Assembly (NCBI GenBank): GCA_028752905.1
Contig: JAQNBH010000004.1
Coordinates: forward strand, 4,840,739-4,904,738
Reading direction: 5' to 3'
Origin: Cladorhizidae sp. MBARI D1340-BT2
Taxonomy: Eukaryota; Porifera; Demospongiae; Poecilosclerida; Cladorhizidae
DNA: 64,000 nucleotides
Part shown: positions 46,301 through 54,904 of the stretch, one piece after another
How the letters are laid out: every line of letters begins with the position of its first letter
How positions within the stretch are numbered: position 1 is the stretch's first letter
Position numbers and translations under genes: made by a program
Notes under the pieces: model-generated
The model's input: only the letters and a program-made list of their open reading frames with translations
Database searches by the model: none
Told to the model about the DNA's origin: nothing

Positions 46301-49242
46301 TTGCTTACCATATCTTGCTTCACAGTGAATCAAGTCCTTCTTCAGATCAGTGATAGTGTGAGAGTTCTCCGAAACTTGCTCCTTCAGATCAACGACACTT
46401 TGTGAGCTCTCTGAGAGTTGTTCCTTCAGATCAGTGATAGTGTGAGAGTTCTCCGAAACTAGCTCCTTCAGATCAACGACACTTTGAGATCTCTCTGAAA
46501 GTTGCTCCTTCAGATCAATGACACTTTGAGAGTTCTCTGAAAGTTGCTCCTTCAGATCAGCGATACTCTGAGTTTTTTCAGAAAGTTGCATCTTTAGATC
46601 ATTGAATAGCTGAGAGTTCTCTGAAAGATGGATTTTTTCCCCATCATCAGAATAGTCGTATATCAACCTATAGTAAACCCATCATTGCAACATAATTATA
46701 ATGCACAATCATCTCAACATAATTTGGTTATTAAATATACATCCCATACTTACTTCTGAATGGTAGAGTCCATGCCTACAGACCTGAGGTAATGAATGAG
46801 GTGAGCTCGAAGGGGAACATTCAATCTCTCCATTTCCATTTTCCAGCGAACAAGCAAAGTCCTAGAGTCTACATCTGGCAGATGACTGGACATTTCTAGA
46901 GCTGCAGCTAGCTCCTCTAGTTTCCCGGGACTTTTGTCGACATCGTTTGCAACTACTAACATTGCATCCTCTGGCAAGGCAGCAGGTTTCTACATGTTTG
47001 AGAAAAATAATTATTGTAATTATTACAAGATGGTAAAAATAGTGTCTTACAGATTGAAGATCAAGCCAACACTCCTGGTTAGAACTCAGCATACAGCATT
47101 GGCTCTTCTGGCATGTAAGAGCTGGCTCGGAGAAAAGAGGACCAGAAGGCAATTCAATGAAGTGTTCAGGCTCTTCATTGCTGCACTCCAAACATTGGAA
47201 TGCTAACTTCATGCTAATACCTGGTAGCCATTCAAGTACTTCAGTCGAACAGGATTCAAGTAGCTTGACTATTTCTTGGCAAGTGCTGAGGAATGAGGGG
47301 TATTGGTATTTACGGGGCGTGACACGCTTGACGTCAATCCGCAGACTTTTAATCTCCTCAGTAATCATCAGTTGGTCAATGCGGTGATTACATTTGCCAT
47401 ATGCATAACAAATTTTGTTTGAGCATATTTGATCAAAGCAGACTTCACAATTACCATCTTTAGAGAGAAGAGCAGCAAAACGGGTGAAGAAACCAGGGGG
47501 TAGGAAGTCAGTGCTGAATATCAAGTGAAGAGATGCTGGCATGCATGTTTCAGCTTGTTTCATAGCACCTTTGGAGGCTACTTGTGCTTGGTCTTTCTTT
47601 TTGTTGATAGCTGTGCTTCGCTTAAGCATAGCCGGAACAAAATATTCCCGACCAGGAATACAATGCACCTTGGAGCAAGTGTGAATCTGTGCTATGAAGA
47701 GAAAGTCCTCCAACAAATCAAGAATAGCTTCTGGTTGAAGAAACTTCTGCCTGCTCAAAATCTGATTGAACAAAGGCTGTACAAGAATTCCACTTTCACG
47801 AAGCAATGCCCACAAAGCTGGTGATATATTTTCTTCTTCGAAACCTTCCAAGGGAAAAAGAGCAGCAATGATCTTGACTAGCCACTGTGGATTAGCAATG
47901 ACACGACGAGAAAGACTGGCAATGTGTGCATAATGGAAATGTACACCGAGACTGTGATAGAAGTGAAGAACACTGCCAACAGTCTTCACAGGAATGGAAC
48001 AAGCACGAGCAATGTCTTCAACTACTTCCATAGATAATATAGGCTTGCATTTCGACAGTTCATTCAATACTTTCCGAAACAAGGCCCAGGCTATCGGAGT
48101 GGGGATGCTATTCCCTTTAGCAAAGGAACTGACCCACTCTCTGACACTGCCATATTCGCGATCTTCTTTTGCTCCCGCACCTGCTGTTGTGTTGTCCACA
48201 ATGATACCCTTATCAACTATTTCAGCATAGGCTTTCCCCTTGCATGCTTTAGAAACACTACCAAGGATTTGCTCAGCATTTTTTTGCACACTGGGATCAT
48301 CTCCATGTGTGCCTATTGGTAAAATGCGGGAATGCATGGAAAGCACTTTTTCAGAACTATTGCTCGATACTTCTGGAACAGATTGATGGAGGTCAATCAT
48401 AGATTCTCTTGAGGTAGATTGCTCGACAAAACAAGTATTGCTATCTCTGTCAAGAGCTTTTTTGATAGAAAAGTGATCACCTTTCATCATAGTGGAGTAT
48501 ACGATTGCCATCCACTGCTGCAGGAGTTGTAGATTGGTAACGTACTCCACATGATCAGTGGGTATTCCATGGCAATTTGAGACCGACATGCACAGAGCAT
48601 TCAAGTCCTGCCTTGCATCAAAGGTCAGCAAAAACATTGTTCTTGAGGTGAGAAAAGCAGGCAAAATATTGCGGAAAATGTGCTGGCCACCACAGTCCCA
48701 TACACGCATCCAGGTGTCAGATGCTTTCCGTGCTGGTGGAATTGTAAGGGCACGAGCCAAAACTTTATCAACAATGCCTTTAACGTCAGGATGGAGAAAC
48801 ATTGCAGTGTCAATGCCTAGTAGACTTCTTGAAGGAAAAGATGTTCTCTCAGGTTGAGAGCAATCAATTTCGCGTAAGAGTAGAGCCATTTCATCGTACT
48901 CATCTTCATCAGTCATATCAGACCAATACATTTGTTGACCTGCACTTATCCATGTTGCTCCTGGTGTCCTGTCGATTAGTACAGGTTTGACAGTGCCAAC
49001 ATCTGCCATGAGAGTGCTGTTAGCTATTTCGGGACGTGGCTGATTCTTCAGTCCACACAAGAGGCTGGTCTTCCCCACACCACCACAACCCAATACCATC
49101 ACAGAAGTGTATGTCACATCACACACGCCATTCTTCAGAGCTCTCCGGTATTCATCTGTATTGAAAAAACTTAGATTAAACTGGTTCTTTGATCATCACG
49201 ATGAAGCTCACCTTCAAGTCGCCTTTGCTCAAGTTCCTCTGC
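28070..49242 (-). CDS. ROCO (Roc-COR) GTPase with Death domain and amplified exon cassettes (gene model, 5' incomplete)
   Basis: Exons by splice sites and phase, in gene order: 49242-49212, 49155-47051, 46989-46754, 46667-46309, 44655-44597, 44530-44509, then repeated pairs 42704-42628/42563-42527, 38756-38701/38643-38604, 38320-38268/38201-38162, 36366-36305/36237-36198, 34064-33988/33923-33884 and 33297-33227/33162-33123, and last 28371-28070 with the stop. All junction phases agree. The domains are an N-terminal helix (AEELEQRRLE), Roc GTPase, COR, Death domain, coiled coil, cassette region and a CARD/Death-fold-like C-terminus. ROCO proteins such as DAPK1 and LRRK2 couple a GTP switch to signalling, and Roc-COR-Death is the order in DAPK1. 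A kinase, ankyrin or LRR part could lie upstream; none was seen. Whether every cassette is used in one transcript is unknown. Confidence 0.72.
28372..28600. other. intron sequence
   Basis: Non-coding; the intron continues across the minisatellite and the interspersed repeats up to the cassette array. Confidence 0.4.
28605..29112. repeat. compound 38/29-bp minisatellite in the last ROCO intron
   Basis: The unit GCTGAGGCACCAGCTGGACA plus TTAAAACTA is present about 14 times, with or without the 9-bp spacer GCAGCTAAA. The 38-bp and 29-bp forms alternate irregularly. Confidence 0.92.
29113..29850. repeat. partial interspersed repeat related to the TTAA element at 43.6-44.4 kb
   Basis: It shares CAATGAAATGTTTGGGTT and the surrounding order of blocks with 43990-44360. 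Its right end reads GGTGAAGCACCACCTTAA. A matching left terminus was not found. The frame 29093-29371 (minus) inside it is unassigned. Confidence 0.45.
29851..31590. other. intron, mostly without recognised features
   Basis: At 31000-31260 there is a decayed copy of the L/S exon pair of the cassette array (LPLPHYSMHLG with a GTGAGT donor, next exon frameshifted). The rest shows nothing. Confidence 0.45.
31598..31712. mobile_element. fold-back MITE, copy 3 (shortened)
   Basis: CCTTCTCAATAATCAACTTG, the centre GGCCTTCATCAG and the end GTCAACTGAGAGTTCATTGA match the family. The right inner arm is deleted. Confidence 0.6.
32577..32599 (-). CDS. candidate 23-nt micro-exon (phase 1 to 0)
   Basis: The acceptor TATATAG and donor GTGAGT frame 23 nt reading (A)PTYLIFK. 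Paralogous copies are at 37554-37576 (VPSHQIFK, intact) and about 35505-35526 (22 nt with an in-frame TAG, broken). Its phase would let it follow a T exon and precede an L exon. Confidence 0.4.
32600..33122. other. intron between cassette copies
   Basis: Part of the roughly 2.1-kb unit repeated across the array (CCACTG(C/T)AGTGCC, ATATATACCTAC and neighbours occur near 32.5, 35.45 and 37.5 kb). No further exon seen. Confidence 0.5.
33123..33297 (-). CDS. ROCO cassette pair 6 (D exon 33227-33297, T exon 33123-33162)
   Basis: The D exon (71 nt, phase 1 to 0) reads DPGLPTSGGPKLRTSG and more. A 64-bp intron follows, then the T exon (40 nt, phase 0 to 1): TQSFSGERAYEDPG. Together they are 111 nt, divisible by three. 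The donors GTGAGC and GTATGT and the acceptors TTTAG and CTTCAG are intact. Confidence 0.72.
33640..33795. repeat. GCTAGG/GCTAGA hexamer-like satellite
   Basis: Irregular repetition of GCTAGAGCTAGGGATAA and related units in the intron next to cassette pair 5. Confidence 0.8.
33884..34064 (-). CDS. ROCO cassette pair 5 (G exon 33988-34064, T exon 33884-33923)
   Basis: The first exon (77 nt) reads GPGLPASASQKVRKSGGGHP and on to a CAG|GTGAC donor. It is followed by a 64-bp intron and a 40-nt T exon, TQPFSLGQTGECRG. The sum of 117 nt is in frame. It is closest to pair 1 (42.6 kb), which shows that two cassette subtypes (D and G) exist. Confidence 0.7.
34420..34608 (-). CDS. candidate L exon (34545-34608) and S exon of the cassette unit
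   Basis: The L exon (64 nt, phase 0 to 1) reads LVKESYYSHAHLPPPHY and NRHLG, with acceptor CTCCAG and donor GTGAGT. The S exon (start at about 34455, acceptor TCTCCAG, phase 1) reads AMDSEEDGHCFSSDEEL. Its 3' donor is unclear, and an in-frame TGA lies downstream. The L exon is conserved in phase at 36866-36929; copies at 31.25 and 43.2 kb are damaged. These may be alternative or abandoned exons. Confidence 0.4.
34760..34953. mobile_element. fold-back MITE, copy 4
   Basis: The most complete hairpin of the family. Arms with AATCACCTTCTCAATAATCA pair with GATTATTGATAAGGTGATT, and the centre CTTCATCATAAATTCCTGATGAAG is itself palindromic. It starts with CTCTCAGTTGACAT. Confidence 0.8.
34954..36197. 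other. intron between cassette copies
   Basis: Carries the damaged 23-nt exon copy (about 35505-35526) and the shared block near 35400-35500 of the 2.1-kb unit. No other exon seen. Confidence 0.5.
36198..36366 (-). CDS. ROCO cassette pair 4 (D exon 36305-36366, T exon 36198-36237)
   Basis: The D exon (62 nt) reads ELPTNDVPTFGLSGEGLPSI. A 67-bp intron follows, then the T exon (40 nt) TLSLTGEQAYEIPG. The total of 102 nt keeps phase 1 on both sides. The D exon uses the acceptor GATCCAG, so its first residues differ from pair 6. Confidence 0.7.
36866..36929 (-). CDS. candidate L exon copy (64 nt)
   Basis: Acceptor CTCCAG and donor GTAAGT flank 64 nt ending in LPPPHYKMHLG, phase 0 to 1. It is the paralogue of 34545-34608. 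Confidence 0.4.
37554..37576 (-). CDS. candidate 23-nt micro-exon copy
   Basis: Reads VPSHQIFK after a phase-1 base, with donor GTGAGT. With the L exon 36866-36929 it adds 87 nt, which preserves the frame. Confidence 0.4.
38162..38320 (-). CDS. ROCO cassette pair 3 (D exon 38268-38320, T exon 38162-38201)
   Basis: The D exon (53 nt) reads GLPTSAVGLSGEGLPSTR. A 66-bp intron and the T exon AQFFSDEQAYEIPG (40 nt) follow. The total is 93 nt. All four splice sites are canonical (donors GTGAGC and GTGTGT). Confidence 0.7.
38604..38756 (-). CDS. ROCO cassette pair 2 (D exon 38701-38756, T exon 38604-38643)
   Basis: The D exon (56 nt) reads DPGTNIGPSGGLSFKRSTH. A 57-bp intron and the T exon TLSYSDEQASENFG (40 nt) follow. 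The total of 96 nt is in frame. The tyrosine present in three other T exons has become Ser in ASENF. Confidence 0.7.
39265..41573 (+). CDS. piggyBac transposase (two exons: 39265-39430, 39682-41573)
   Basis: Exon 1 starts at MLSCEDVISQLL (another ATG is in frame at 39229). The donor GTAAGT at 39431 and acceptor GTACAG before 39682 join GAT-T to CA, in frame, giving 685 residues. The N-terminus is acidic (SDDESGDEAS), then RG-rich (RGRGGRGSTG repeats) with several ASGTGS repeats, possibly nucleic-acid binding. The catalytic Asp residues are in SIDEAMIPF, VYMDNYYTSP and RGVDRADQR, and RRWWKRFF follows the last. The C-terminal Cys-rich zinc module reads CAKKRCVVC, CCFCKVPLC and a final C...H. 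All key residues of the family's cut-and-paste enzyme at TTAA are present, so activity is possible. Tandem 24-30-bp repeats lie in the N-terminal coding part and the 3' UTR. Confidence 0.93.
41600..41710. repeat. about 30-bp tandem repeat in the piggyBac 3' UTR
   Basis: TACTTCTCTCTTGTTCCCTG and CCCCTTCGTC units recur about four times just after the transposase stop. The open frames across this stretch on both strands reflect the repeat. Confidence 0.8.
42527..42704 (-). CDS. ROCO cassette pair 1 (G exon 42628-42704, T exon 42527-42563)
   Basis: The G exon (77 nt) reads GPGLPTSTSQKVRTSGRGRA and on to CAG|GTGAC. A 64-bp intron and a 37-nt T exon TQYSVEKTGEYPG follow. The T exon is one codon shorter than the others, and its donor is GTTTGT. 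The total of 114 nt keeps phase 1 to 1. Confidence 0.68.
42705..43642. other. intron with decayed L/S exon copies
   Basis: Near 43190-43250 an L exon copy has lost four bases and its GT donor. Near 43030-43095 an S exon copy reads KDDGHCYSSDEKL. Both look abandoned. Confidence 0.45.
43647..44364. mobile_element. 718-bp TTAA-flanked non-autonomous element
   Basis: GGGAGGACTGGACGTCA at the left pairs with TGACATCCAGTCCCCCT at the right; both are flanked by TTAA (43643-43646, 44365-44368). This is compatible with a piggyBac- or Kolobok-type MITE. A related partial copy lies at 29.1-29.85 kb. No transposase. Confidence 0.65.
44509..44655 (-). CDS. ROCO exons 5 and 6 (44597-44655, 44509-44530), ancestral-like pair
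   Basis: Exon 5 (59 nt, phase 1 to 0) reads GHLENTQSQKASSQCQESAK. A 66-bp intron and exon 6 (22 nt, phase 0 to 1) NRDVQMS follow. The sizes, intron length and phases match the cassette pairs downstream, although the sequences do not. This pair may be the unamplified relative of the array. Confidence 0.6.
44656..46308. other. ROCO intron, no other feature
   Basis: Contains a short CT/TA microsatellite at about 45150-45172. No exon or element recognised. Confidence 0.45.
46309..46667 (-). CDS. ROCO exon 4: coiled coil of seven 14-residue repeats
   Basis: The exon starts after CTATAG (phase 2 in) and ends at ATATG|GTAAGC (phase 1 out). After YDYSDDGEKIHL it is built of seven 14-residue units of the type SENSQSVIDLKEQL, each two heptads with hydrophobic a/d positions, then IHCEARYG. 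It should form a coiled coil linking the Death domain to the cassette region. The DNA units (42 bp) are very similar, so the number probably varies between alleles. Confidence 0.8.
46754..46989 (-). CDS. ROCO exon 3: Death domain
   Basis: In frame with the COR exon (phase 0 in). It reads KPAALPEDAMLVVANDV, then KLEELAAALEMSSHLPDVDS, LLVRWKMEMERLNV and HLIHYLRSVGMDSTIQK. The order 'LA..L', 'LL..WK', 'L...LR..G' is the Death-domain pattern; its last helix continues into the next exon (LIYDYS). Death domains mediate homotypic assembly in apoptosis and immune signalling. The Roc-COR-Death order is that of DAPK1. The donor is GTAAGT in phase 2. Confidence 0.75.
47051..49155 (-). CDS. ROCO exon 2: Roc GTPase and COR domain
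   Basis: A 2105-nt exon (701 codons) entered in phase 1. After EYRRALKNGVCDVTYTSVMV comes the P-loop GCGGVGKTSLL (G1). Then follow a long insert, the switch II WDCGGQHIFR (DxxG, G3) and IGTHGDDPS (TxxD, the G4 position). COR follows, with NPQWLVKIIAALFPLEGF, LLEDFLFIAQ and IPGREYFVPAML. A C-terminal part with a CFDQICSNKICYAYGKCNHR cysteine cluster ends the exon. Roc-COR acts as a dimerising GTP switch. All key GTPase residues are present. The insert between G1 and G3 is longer than in most Roc domains. Confidence 0.9.
49212..49242 (-). CDS. ROCO exon 1 of the traced part: helical linker
   Basis: 31 nt between acceptor TATAG and donor GTGAGC reading AEELEQRRLE, phase 0 to 1, which joins the Roc exon exactly. 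An 8-11-residue linker before the P-loop exon implies further upstream exons, but none could be fixed. A possible 9-nt exon near 49367 is too short to support. Confidence 0.6.
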
Positions 49243-50002
49243 CTATATCAAGTCCTATATCATGAAAAGTGTGTCTATTAGTTATTGTATACATCTATAA
49301 TCACCGAGTTGACAGTTACATCATAAAAAATATCCTGCACACATGTTGTTAAATGGAGCTGCTTACTATCAGTGACTGCTAGAAAAAAAGTACTTAATAA
49401 GACTAATTGTAATACAAGTGAAGAAAATAAGAAATACTTAAGCACAAGAAATAGATATCATAAAAAAAGGTATTAGGTTGTACAAAAAATTATTTCTCTC
49501 TTAACTGTTTTATCTTTTACATCCAGTTCTGCATCCTGAGTTTATTTTTCCATCCTTGGTAAGTCATCTACAGATGGTTATAGATTTTGGGATCCTTTAG
49601 CCATAGTCGAGTAACTTCTTTGCAGTTGCATTTGAGATGGTTGAGCATTTGTAAAAGCAAGCTGTTCTATGCACACAAAAATAAGCTGGTTCCTACATAT
49701 TTGGAGCTGGTTAAGGACCTGCTGTCCACACTGGCATAAGGATTGTTCCCTCGTAAGCCACAATAGTGGACTCAAACTTGTTTGTTCATATGTCAATCAC
49801 GAGCTAGTTACACCATAACCTCTGTTTAATTAACAATAGACTACTAGCCAAGGCTATTACTGTTTTTGCTGTCCTGGACATGTCAGGAGAGAACAGTAAA
49901 GTTGTGCAGTAGCATCTACATAAGCTGATAAGATGCTAGGAGGTAGCATATACATAGCCAAGTATACTGCTGAGATCATAGCTTTTTTATTGTAGAATTG
50001 TT
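49243..50002. other. upstream sequence with a diverged copy of the 58.7-kb repeat
   Basis: The minus-strand stretch 49578-49700 shares the reading QMQLQRSYSTMA with 58697-58760 (QMPLQRSCSIVA). No gene assigned. Confidence 0.35.
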
Positions 50003-50220
50003 TGCTACAAAGACTTTCTCGACAATCAACTTAAATTTACCCACTCAACATTCTGGCTAATGCTCTAGCCTTCATCAGGAACAATGAGATGCTAAGACTC
50101 ATATGAATCTTAGCATCTTATTATTCCTGATTGAGGTTAGAGTATCTAGCAGGAATGTCAAATGCGTATATTGAAGTTAATAATCGAGAAAGTGATATCT
50201 ACAATGTCAACTGAGAATAC
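50003..50220. mobile_element. fold-back MITE, copy 5
   Basis: TTTCTCGACAATCAACTTAA at the left pairs with TTGAAGTTAATAATCGAGAA at the right. The centre carries CTAGCCTTCATCAGGAA and its inverse. The end GTCAACTGAGAATAC corresponds to the outer border of the other copies. Confidence 0.7.
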
Positions 50221-53200
50221 TTTGAAAGCAACAATAGTTTTCGACAGAAATGAAATTGATCATATATACTGAGAATGGGATTCAAATTAGTTGTGAGACC
50301 ATTCCAGTTGCAAGATATGGTCCTCCTCACTTCTCTCTATGCAACCAGTTATTTTGTAAATTTATGTCACAGTTGACATTTCACTGTAACCTTATTGTCT
50401 CTCATCACTTGAAAAAGGGGATAGTTTGAGAGAGGCATTTTTGGTGAACAACAATACACAAATTCCTTTGTTGACCAATGCTGAGGAGAGTTGTCTAGAA
50501 ACAAATCTCACCAATGATTAACTTTCATACAGCAAGTTAATATATATATATTAAAACATGGATGAACACAATGTAAAAGTACAAAGCACTATGCTATATC
50601 TCTACAATGGGCTCTTTATGTGCATCTTCACTCTCTGCAGGAAGGCATTAAACTGCTCCAGGAAAGTCATAGCTCAGCAACTATTATAGCTATCCAGCAA
50701 GGTAGACTCAGAATTGACCTCTTTTCACAATGCTGTCACTGCTCTAAGATCTCAACTAAGCTTGGATGTATGCATGGATTTCTTTTCCTTGATATTAACT
50801 GCTTTCACCTTCAGAATTATGCATTGCATGTCCTGAAGCTCGATCACAATCTTTCATGCTTGTTGACCAATTCTCCACTGTTGTTGGATGTCACTGTTAT
50901 GCCAGCTCTAAACTCTGGTTGAGATGCCTCTCATGTTTTATTTCACCAAAAGATGTTTAGTGTCTATGTCATTAACATCCATATGGTAGATTATAAAGTG
51001 CTGCTCTTGAAATAAATATCAGCTTATGAGCATGTGCATAAGTTTCAACATTAGGGTAATGTGTTTCACAGAACATTGCGGCAGGAGTTTTACAGACCTG
51101 TTTATAGCTGCAAATGTCTGTAGCTGTCCACAGTTTCCTAACGAGTATCTTGCTGCTCTTATGTCAGTTACGTAGCCAGCTTCCAAACATCATAACCACA
51201 ATGGAGAAACTCTTAGGGCATGGCCAGATATGTTGAATATGTGCACAGCAATACAGGATATTTTTTTGGTAATTTTATTCCCAAGAGCATATCCTCACTC
51301 TATACCATATGGCAAGTGAGGTGATGAGAATGTAGAGCAAATATTTAGCAAAACTAATGTGGCAACAATATCCTATACTACTTTAAATTTATTCTAGTGC
51401 ATGCAAACCCAAATACTTCATAGTTAGGGCAACTCAAGACTTCTCAAGTTTCAGGCATCTTCTGGGAAATTCTAAAACTTACATTTGGAACTCGTCTCAC
51501 AAATGCCCAGACATAAGAAAATATCTAACTTTTTTAAATTTATTATCGTGAGTACCATCACAGAAAGTAGCATTAATAATCTCCTGCAAATTATGAATTT
51601 CGTGTCAAAATTATCCTTCTACCAGCTACCTCTGCAGCTTGAGTTCTCCACAACTTTTGGGCTTACGATGACGATCGATATCAGACTGCTCCTATGAAGT
51701 AACGTGCTTTGCACTTCAATAGGTCAACATCCCTAGTCCAATGTGGAGGGATATCATATAGCATTCACTAGTCCGGCATGTTCTAGTCTAAGCAGAGAGT
51801 ATGGCCAGACCTATTCAAAAGACAAAAAGAGTTCTCCTTAATATCAATGTTGAGCAAGATCTGTGATATTATGAAGAACTGGATAAATTTAGCTCGAGTG
51901 GCAGTGGAATGCAATATAGGAGAGTGGATTGCCAATGATTTTATGTGGAGCTAAAAATAGCTGAAGATCTTCCACACTGAAGTTCAGTTATCCATGATTT
52001 TCATTTCTTAGAACTCCATTTGTTGGCATTTGTTGGAATAATTGGGCAGCTACAATATGTATGCAGCTTAATCAAATCAGGCACATCATTCCTGAGAAGA
52101 AACTGACCTGCCAGCATTAGCTAGAGAGCTCCATTATAGCACCAGGATCAGAATGGGTTTCTGTCAGCTTTTATGGTGGGCCAGGCATAGAATAGGGGAG
52201 GATTGGTGTTGGGAAGTGATCTTAATTCCAATGCCTCACGATGATGGGAGTGTGGAATATTCTTGTCAGGAGGGCAATGGTGTTAAGAGAAACTACCACA
52301 AGCATAGAAAACCCCTCACATCATGGTGAAGAGCTGCTAACATTAGTGATTGGGCAAGCTTTATGGGGGATAATAGTGGTGGGAATAAGCAGCTAAATAC
52401 TGGTGGTAGCAGTGTTGTATTGGTGGCCATCCTGATATTAGGTAGTAGAAAGGTTGTCAATGTGACGAACCTCATAAAAAGCCTGTTCTTCTTTTGCTCT
52501 AATATAATCTGCTAATTATAAGCCAGCACATCCGTGGGAGAGAGAATAGAGCAGTGGATAATCTGTCCCAAAATGATGTAACATCATTCTGTACCCAGTC
52601 CCTTCAGCCATCAGAGAACATGGTGTCATCTCACAAGAACTGTAAGTAACTCGAGTATCTAGCTGGCTGAACTCGGCTAAAGAGAGGTGAAGAAACTTAT
52701 TGTTTAGGAATGGCCAAGGTTACATACTACAGTGGTCAGAAAAAATACCAGGAATTTTAAATTGCAGGGGGGCTTCAGGAAGTTCAGCAACAGAGACGGT
52801 GCCATGCAGCTTCATGTCATAGATTGCTGGGTCAGGGTTTACATCATACCATCAAGTATACTTGTCAGCAATCTGATTTCTCCACATTGCTGATGGCAAG
52901 AAAGACCACTTGGAGCCTGCCCATCAACATCTGCAATACAGTCTGCAGGGAATCAAATGGTTGGAAGCATACCAAGGTTGGGGAAAATGACAGAAATTGA
53001 CATATATCTCCTGATATTCTTATAAAGCTGAAAGGATGTGGGAGGTCCACTCATACCATTATACACCAGCACAATGGGATGCATGCTTCTGTTGCTTTCC
53101 AAGATCAGGGGAAATGAAAATGACAGTCTATCAGAAGCCTCTATGAACCAACATGCCACTTGTCTTGCTCAGCTATTGCAGTGGGTCATCCGTCCCGCAA

Positions 53201-54900
53201 GGACATCGTAAGAATGACTATTACAGTCGAAGATACACATTTTTCATCAGCTCTTCATCGGGAAGAAAAAGTCAGACATCTGTCCAGTCAGGACTCTGCT
53301 TAACCTCTGGGTAAAAAAAGGCCCACTCTCTGTGTTTCGAGATAGCACATATCTGACATGTCAATGGTTAGTGGTTGCATGACGGTCCCCAGCCAAGGCA
53401 CGGTTAGATGCATCTGGGTACTGTAGACCCTCACATATCCAAATGCATTCAACGTATTGGGATCTACACTATAGTTCAGATAAGGGAAAACTTTGGGTAT
53501 ATGAAAAGCATGAAGTCAGTCAATAAATTACGATACTGACTCGGGTGTTAGAATAATTGCTAATATTTTTAGCGATTTTAGTCTGCAGGGCCTTGGAGTG
53601 TGAGCAGCTTACTTCCTGAATGAGAAGCAACTATGTCCTCAGTAGCAGCCATGCTGTCTTATTCATATATTCATTTATTTACAGTATTTTTGTGTATATT
53701 TCGTACGAGCAATTGGTTGGTGACAACTACATCCTGTACAATAGGACTATTTACTAAAATGAGATCCAAGAGTTCTTTGCTTCAGGTTATCATGCCTCTT
53801 TGGGCATGCCAGATGTCTCACTCCTTTAACAACCACCAGTGCTGTCTCAGAGGATTCAGAACATTATTGCCTGCAACACTTGGTGGTCTATCTCATCATC
53901 AGTTGCCAGTCTGCCCCTAGCAAATGGTGTGCTTCTGATTCTCCTTCATGTAACTTTTCATGGAATTCCAATGAGACTGGATGACTTGGTCCCTTTTCTG
54001 AATGAAATAGAAATATAGAGTGCTTCCAAGCTGGTCATCTTTAGCAAGGCTCATGACATGACTTGAACTCTCCACTGACTATAAATGGTGCTGCTAACTG
54101 TCGAAGTTTTGTTTCATTCTTCATGATCTCTGTTATCGTTGCATTTCTACTGCCATACTCTTATGAGAGTCTAGCTCAAGTGGTTCCTAAAATATCTTGC
54201 CAAGCACAGCCAACTATGACTCATTAGATAAAACTATGATCTTCCTTTTGCAGGACTAGTGAATTTTACTTTCACCTGCAAATCTCTAGCCTTCCCTAAT
54301 GAAATCTCCCATTGATGATCATTACCATGCTACTGAGTTTGAATAATCCGACATTCTGATACGTGAAAGTTTACTGTGCCACAGCTTCAGCATAGGGGCA
54401 GCTACAAGTCACAAAGAAAGGCATGGAAGATTCAGTGATCTAGAAACCTGGAGGTTGGAGGAGCTTGGCATACATAGAGTACATTTATACCCTAAGAGAA
54501 CAGCTAGCCAGTTACTCCAGGTTGCCAGTGTCATAAAGTACCGTAATTACATTTCAATATGAAGTATGGGTACAATAGCTAATGATGGGGAATGGTGTGC
54601 AACAGTGATTGGTGGAAAGGAATGGAGGCAATATGTTGCTTTACTGGTTGGGCCAGATGCTGGGCCTTACAGTATCTCTAATCCTTTGTCAATTCCTGTA
54701 GCAGAGAGGCTCGCATTTCTCTGGGAGACCCCCCAAAAAAGAACCAAAAAAAAGTGGGAAGGTAAAAGGGGATAATGAAGAAGAACGGGAAGGAAGTGAA
54801 AAATGAAAGAAAAAAGTGGGGGGGGAAAGACTAATAAGTGAATTATATTTATTTTATAATATATTATTATTTTTTCTACATAGCTATTTTGTGTGTATAT
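50221..54900. other. long stretch without recognised genes
   Basis: Several frames of 60-100 residues on both strands (for example 50620-50922 plus, 52865-53159 minus, 53633-53920 plus) carry no motif I know and no consistent splice sites. It may be old transposon sequence. Confidence 0.4.
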
Positions 54901-54904
54901 ATAT

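Noticed and set aside
49360..49380. 9-nt micro-exon upstream of the ROCO helix exon
   Set aside because: A CAG before and GTAAGC after nine in-phase bases fits, but such short matches occur by chance and no further upstream exon supports it.
50620..53920. several 60-100-codon frames as host exons
   Set aside because: No domain motifs and no consistent splice phases; random open frames are expected at this density.
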